A stretch of 64,000 nucleotides of DNA from Agroathelia rolfsii. Lineage: Eukaryota > Basidiomycota > Agaricomycetes > Amylocorticiales > Amylocorticiaceae. The position numbers and the translations under genes were made by a program. The notes below the pieces were generated by a model. It was not told where the DNA came from. It made no database searches and saw nothing but the letters and a program-made list of their open reading frames with translations. Location of the stretch: NCBI GenBank assembly GCA_018343915.1, contig JABRWF010000002.1, positions 2,852,001 to 2,916,000 on the forward strand, read 5' to 3'. This document shows positions 58,785 through 64,000 of the stretch, one piece after another (the stretch's first letter is position 1; every line of letters starts with the position of its first letter).

Positions 58785-61616
58785 TTACGCTGAGCTACCA
58801 CCATACCACGCCTATAAAGAAATGAAAAGAGATGTGTCAGGAATCCAGTCGCTGGGCAACAATGAAATCAGAACTCCTTACCTCATCAGGCGGGCTACGC
58901 TGCACAAACGTCTTGCCCTGCGCATCCATCTGCGTATAAGTCGTGCTTGCGGTAATACCCTCCGCATTGAGCTTGTCCGCCTCCGCGCGACCAATGCCCA
59001 ATGTATCATCCGCGATCCAAATCACCGGTTGAGGCTTCCATGTCGCCGGGTTATCAAATGCGTGCTCATGCAGACCCGTCGTGTTCCCGTACGGTTCACC
59101 TGCATGCTTCTGCTGCTGCTCGGCCCGGTTCTGGCGCACGAGCTCGGCGTCCGAGCCAGCAGCGTCCTCGCTACCGTTCGCAGTGACGTAGCTCGGGTCG
59201 AGGTAAGTCAGGCGGCGTAGGTTGTACTTGTGCTGCAGCCAGATTTGGTACAGGACCGTAACAGCGATCGTGATGGCGAAGACGATACCGCCGCCAAGGC
59301 CAATGGGAGCAGTGCCCCCCGTACCATCGGCGTTCTTACGAAGAAGGAAGAACAGACCGGTAAGACAGATCTCGGCGATGTATAGCGAGGTGAAAATAGT
59401 CGTGAGCGCTTTGTTGTACATCAGACCGCCGGTTTCGAGGTACGTAGGCTGGTCCATGACCCAAATCAGGAGGTACTTGTAAGTGACATAGAGCAAGGCT
59501 ATCGCGACAACTCCAAAGCCAACGAGGACGGGCTGAATCATAGTGTAGACGATTGTGATGCAGGTCAATAGAGCAATGGGCGGCCATGTGGTAGAGAGCT
59601 GGATGGAAGCCAGCTTGTAGTCGTACGCGTAGGCCTTGCGTGGTGTGTTTCCGCGCAGGAAGGTAAGCTTGCTCATGATGAATGGTACGACACGCGAGCT
59701 GGTTTTACTAGAGCTGGATAGACTGGTGGTAATGACAAACGTGAGGAAGAAAATGGAAGCGGTTGGCAGTTTCTTGGCCAGGATAGAAGGTGCTTGTTGT
59801 GGGCTTTTGGTGAGGTTACTGAGTGAGCCGATGATACCGGAAGATATGGTGACAATAAGGAAGCCATGGATGACTTGGAAAAGCCAGAAACGAGCAAAGA
59901 GCTGATGAAAAATAAGCTCTTGACCACTGGAGTATAGTTTCAGGAATATTAATCTTACCTTGCGTTCGATTTCACTCTGACGGGTTTCGCCTTGCAGCTT
60001 GATAATGAGCCTCAAGAAGATGGGCAAGAGCATGAAAAGGACAGCAAGCATCACAGGTGGCAAGATACCCTGGATGATGCCTTGGACGACGGAGGGAATT
60101 TTATTGATCCAGTGCAAGAACGAGGTACTATTGGCCAGTGTGTTAATGTTGCTGACAATACCCACAAACGCTACCAAGGGAAGCCAGATGACTGCAAATC
60201 CATGTCAGTAAGGCTTATCATTTCCGGAAAGCTCGAGACCTACTGATCAGTCCAATTGTAAGCGCCCAGCTGATAACAGTGCGTATGAACTTCATATTCG
60301 GAGACATGGAGATATTACTCCAGACAACCTGATATCGCCATCAAAGACATGTTTCAAGAGCTATTAATAATAAAAGAAGCCTTACCTCTTCGGGAACAAC
60401 ATCAACACCAGAAGCGATACGTCTGCCACCGGGCTGCTTCTGGACGAGCTCACAGAAGCGATGTGCGCTAGCCTGGGAAGTGAACCGGATGAAAGCCGTA
60501 TTGCCCAAAGGTGCATCCGCCAAGTTGGCTCGTTCCGTCTCCAGGAGCTGGTTCTGCTCACGAATGAAGTTAGGCGAGTAATCCATCGTGTCGACCTTTT
60601 TACTAATGAGGGGCAATCCAAGGCGGTGCGTAGGACGCTTCTTAGTAGGGATGTATCGCAGCCACAAATCTCCTTGTTCGGCCCCCTCTCCCTCTGCCGG
60701 AACTTTGCCCTTGCGGACACGTTTAGCGGCCAGAGCCTGAATGTCGGTTTCACCGGCCTCAAGCTTGAGGCATTCCTTGTTACGTGCGTCAAAGATCTTC
60801 TCCATGCCGTCCACTTTGCGCGAAAGCCAGACTTGTTCGACCGCCTCGCCCGTAACGATACCACCGGCAAGATCGCGCAAGGAGGGCTCGGACATGAGAT
60901 TGGCCGGGACGTTGGAGATGATTACGGTGCGACTGCGGGCCGAAGCCAGATGTTCCGGAGACGATAGATAAGTCTGGCGCACAGTAAAGAAGTGCTGATA
61001 CTCCTTGTGCAGGTTGTAAAGAATCCAAACTGATTTGGCACGTGATCAGGCGGTTGCAATTTATAGATAAATTAAAGCACCCACCAAAGTACAAAACGCC
61101 CAGAATGATGTAAGCAGCAAGGCGGTTCTGGTGTTGTGTATCCACATTGCCGATGATGAACAGGTTGAGGCCCTTTTGCCCGTAGCCGCCTGTACCGGCG
61201 ATGGGCATGAGAATGACCCAGGTGAGGAACCAGAAGGGAAGGAAGAGAATAAGTGATAGACGCAAAAAACGGATGAAGAAGTAGGCGTCTGGGCCATTGA
61301 GGTTGAGTACGGTGGTGTTCGGTTCTCGTATTATGTCCCTAAACCAGCCGAATATGCCCTTGGGTAGTTCATGAGGTCGTTTTCTGTACAAGAAAGTACA
61401 GGGAGTGAGAAATAGCCTATATTTGAGATGTTCTTGGGGAAGGATAGCTTACCCCTCAGGCGAGAGCTCCCAGCGAGGCTGGAACACCTTTCGATATTTT
61501 GCATGGAGAGCGATAAAAACTACGCTGAGGGCACCAAAGACGACGAGGCCCAAGACGAGGGCAGAGACAAAAGTGGGGGTGTTGCTCTTATTGGCGTCTT
61601 GGCTTGTAGCGGACAT
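58785..61616 (-). CDS. CSC1/TMEM63-like (DUF221) osmosensitive channel
   Basis: A calcium-permeable stress-gated cation channel family (yeast Csc1, Rsn1, Phm7). The start is at 61616. The N-terminal segment 'FVSALVLGLVVFGALSVVFIALH' is TM0, followed by 'YKVFQPRWELSPEG'-like cytosolic sequence and two further TMs. The cytosolic RRM-like domain contains 'RTVIISNVPANL', 'AFIRFTSQASAHRFCELVQKQ' and 'VDVVPEEVVWSNISMS', the hallmark of DUF221. At least seven TMs follow, including 'LPPVMLAVLFMLLPIFLRLIIKLQGETRQSEIERK' and 'PVLVGFGVVAIALLYVTYKYLLIWVMDQP'. The C-terminus is hydrophilic and ends, after a small intron, in 'AWYGGSSA'; retention of that intron gives a different tail ending at 58837. A degenerate partial copy lies at 29530-29850. 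Confidence 0.88.
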
Positions 61617-62148
61617 TGTCCAAGATGGAGAGCAGGAGCGTGGAGCGTGCTGGTCTGTGTTTTATACTGTGCGCACTACTAGTGTGTTGTGTGTTGACAG
61701 GTGACGTATATGAATGGCTACACCGATGCCCTGCTGACGAGGTGGAGGTGGTCACAGAGCGCCCTAGTTCGACCTCACTAGTAGATAGGGGGCAGAACGG
61801 AGATCGTGAGCCCAGCAAAGAGTCAATCAAGGGTATAAACACAATGAAGGAGAGCACAGAGAAAGAAAGAAAAAAAAGAGAGGAGAGTGCCTGTTTTATC
61901 TGGTGCCATATCTGCCCTAATATTATAATTAGATGAACGCATCGCCGTGACATTCTTATGTGAGTGTGACAGTGTCACGGACTTTACGCGCGATCGCCAG
62001 CCAGAAATCACACACTAATCATGCGACAGAACGCACTGCTTCGATCGGCGCTTGATATATTTATTGCCGGTTCGCTGGCTACTACATTTGGGTTTACCAC
62101 AGCAAACTTCAAGTATTATATTATGATAACATCTAACTGATATTCGGT
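61617..62148. promoter_or_regulatory. Upstream region of CSC1-like gene and 3' flank of ABC gene
   Basis: About 0.5 kb between two minus-strand genes. No gene was recognised; open frames here have no family features. Confidence 0.4.
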
Positions 62149-64000
62149 CTATAACTGAGAGCGTACGAGCTGCAACACAGTTATAAGATGGGGTTACTAC
62201 CACGAAACTACTGCCAATCGAAAAAAAAAAAAAAAAAAAAAAACTCACATCATAATACCGCCCTCTTCTCTTTACCAGGCTAACATGGGTTCCAGTCTCA
62301 ACAATCTTACCGTCTTCCACAACGTGGATCACATCCGCATCCCGAATCGTCGATAGCCGGTGAGCAACCACGACCGTCGTCCGTCCCTTAGATGCCTGGT
62401 CCAGGGCTTGTTGCACAGCTCGTTCTGATTCCGCGTCCAATGCCTAAACATCAAATGGCCGGAAGAGAAGGGGAGAAAAGACAAACACAGCTATTGTTGA
62501 GGAACCGGCGGACAACTAAATAAGCCGACATGCTGCTTACCGAAGTGGCCTCATCCAGCTGTACAAGAAGAAGAGAACATAGCCCCCCAAACGACATGCC
62601 AGCACAGTAATCAGCCCATCATCTAATCAGTGATCAAGGTCTCAGGTACTCGAAAGCCGAACAATACGCACCAGGAGTATCCGGGGCTTTCTCAACAATG
62701 CACGGGCGATGCACACGCGCTTTTTTTAAATTGCAACCACGGCACAAAAGTCAGGGGTCTTTTCCGCAGTCGCACACACTCGCATGCAAGAACTTGCCGC
62801 AACGTACCTGTCTTTGTCCGCCACTCATTTGCCCTCCCTTGAAACCGACGTGCGTATCGAAGCCTTGTGGCATAGACCGGATGAAATCAAGGATGGAAGC
62901 AGACCGACAAGCCTCCTCCAATTCTTCAAGAGACACTGCGTGGCCCAATTCGATATTCTCTCTGAACGTCCCATCGTACAAAACCGCATCCTGACTGACC
63001 AGTGCAATCTGACTACGATACGTATCCAAAGGTATGGATCGAATATCGGCCCCATCAAGTGTGATAGTTCCACGTGATGGATCATAAAACCTATTCAAAA
63101 CCGACAAGATTGTACTCTTCACACAGCCAATGATTGAGTCTTCCAAAAACTCTAACAATGCACAAAAGGAAGTTTAAACTCACCTTGCCACCGCCCGACG
63201 GCCCACAAAAGGCAACCGTCTGTCCGGCCTGAATATCGATGCTCACACCATCCAACGCTCGATTGGGACGAGACGCATATTGTAACGTGATGTCCTTCAA
63301 TGCGACGTCACCCTGAATCTGTTTTGGCACTGCTAAAGGCTCGAGCTTGGATATCTTGGGTTTGCGTGTCTCCCAGAGAGAAATGCTCTGTAGCGCGCCA
63401 CCAGCCCTGGCAAGGTCGGGGAGATACGTAAACAGACGGCTAGCAGAGACACCTGCGATGACGATGGCTTCAAAGGTGGCGTAGAGATGAGAGAGTGAGA
63501 GGTGACCATCGATCAATTGCAAACTACCCCACCACTATGTCATAATTTGCTCAGGGTAACGTCATCTGGAGCGAATGGTTGATAATGACATACCACGACG
63601 ATGCTACTGGTGAACAAGACACTAGCAAGTCCCAAGCCAAAAGCCAGACTGCCAAACCACAGAGAGCGGTAGCTCAGCCCATTGATTTCTACCTGTTGGT
63701 CGTAGTATGCTAGAACGGCCTCCTCGCGGCCTAGTGCAGCAACAGTCTAAAAGAGGGGGAAATATATAAGTCTTTGGAAAACGTTATTATTACCTTTATG
63801 ACAACTCTAGAACTTGCCTTAATAGCGTCAACATGCTCACTGGCCCAGCCACTCGCTGCTTCCTGTGGCTTCGAAGATGCTTCCTCGTGGCGAGCCATCC
63901 AAACGACGCTTCCCAGTCCGCAAAACAAGACGACAGGGATCAAGCACAATCCTACAACTGAGAGCCTCCAACTCACTAATGGTGAAGGTTAGCTACCTTC
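62149..64000 (-). CDS. ABCB-type ABC transporter, 3' part (5' end outside window)
   Basis: The C-terminal half of a full-size multidrug-resistance/a-factor-type exporter. Going 5' to 3': membrane segments ('[24 protein letters not shown]' at about 63900-63975), a linker '[38 protein letters not shown]', then Walker A '[10 protein letters not shown]' (split by an intron near 63120-63180). After it come '[16 protein letters not shown]', the Q-loop '[22 protein letters not shown]', the signature 'MSGGQRQ' (in place of LSGGQ) and, after introns, '[53 protein letters not shown]' with the H-loop His. The last intron carries a long T run (minus strand) and joins 'GRYYD' to 'LVRSQL', stop at 62149-62151. 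Substrate unknown. Confidence 0.88.

Overview
The window is nuclear DNA of a filamentous basidiomycete, most likely an Agaricomycete. Genes are packed on both strands and broken by many 50-70 nt GT-AG introns. Recognisable proteins include fungal RSC9, POP3, a UTP17/WDR75 homologue, an F-box protein with the Agaricomycete 'CPPDLNEPQ' region and a C2HC 'WxxHxxxC' protein. No rRNA, tRNA, CRISPR array or intact transposon was recognised. All CDS spans run from start codon to stop codon and include introns. Exon joins were worked out by eye from splice sites and reading frame.

Layout. 1-13.4 kb is mostly housekeeping: a UTP17/WDR75 small-subunit processome protein (-, runs off the left edge), a SAM methyltransferase (+), an AIF/FSP1-like flavoprotein (-), the circularly permuted GTPase GNL1 (+), and a PB1...UBA-like protein with a p62-like LIR motif (-). 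14.2-29.9 kb is a rearranged accessory block. It holds two direct copies of a convergent pair: glutamate-cysteine ligase (GCL, +) and an isopenicillin-N-synthase-like 2OG-Fe(II) oxygenase (-). A decayed Aro8-type aminotransferase lies between the copies and a decayed piece of a CSC1/DUF221 gene lies at the far end. The last ~725 bp of coding region and introns are ~99% identical between the GCL copies while the rest has diverged, which points to gene conversion. Oxygenase copy 1 has three in-frame stops, oxygenase copy 2 looks intact, and GCL copy 2 has lost its last nine codons.

31.9-41 kb holds an unknown membrane protein (+), then two tandem type II membrane glycosyltransferases resembling O-fucosyltransferases (-), followed by a GDP-fucose-type nucleotide-sugar transporter (+). 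The three together suggest a fucosylation neighbourhood. 42.3-64 kb carries an unknown C2HC protein (-), RNase P/MRP subunit POP3 (+), an F-box protein (-), a BAHD/condensation-like acyltransferase (+), an FBXO21-like F-box/YccV protein (+), an NT-C2 domain protein (-), RSC9 (+), a CSC1-like channel (-) and the 3' half of an ABCB transporter (-, runs off the right edge).

The most unusual part is the GCL/oxygenase/aminotransferase block. It pairs an enzyme that makes gamma-Glu-Cys with an oxygenase of the family that cyclises the analogous tripeptide ACV, and it is caught in the middle of duplication, conversion and gene loss.
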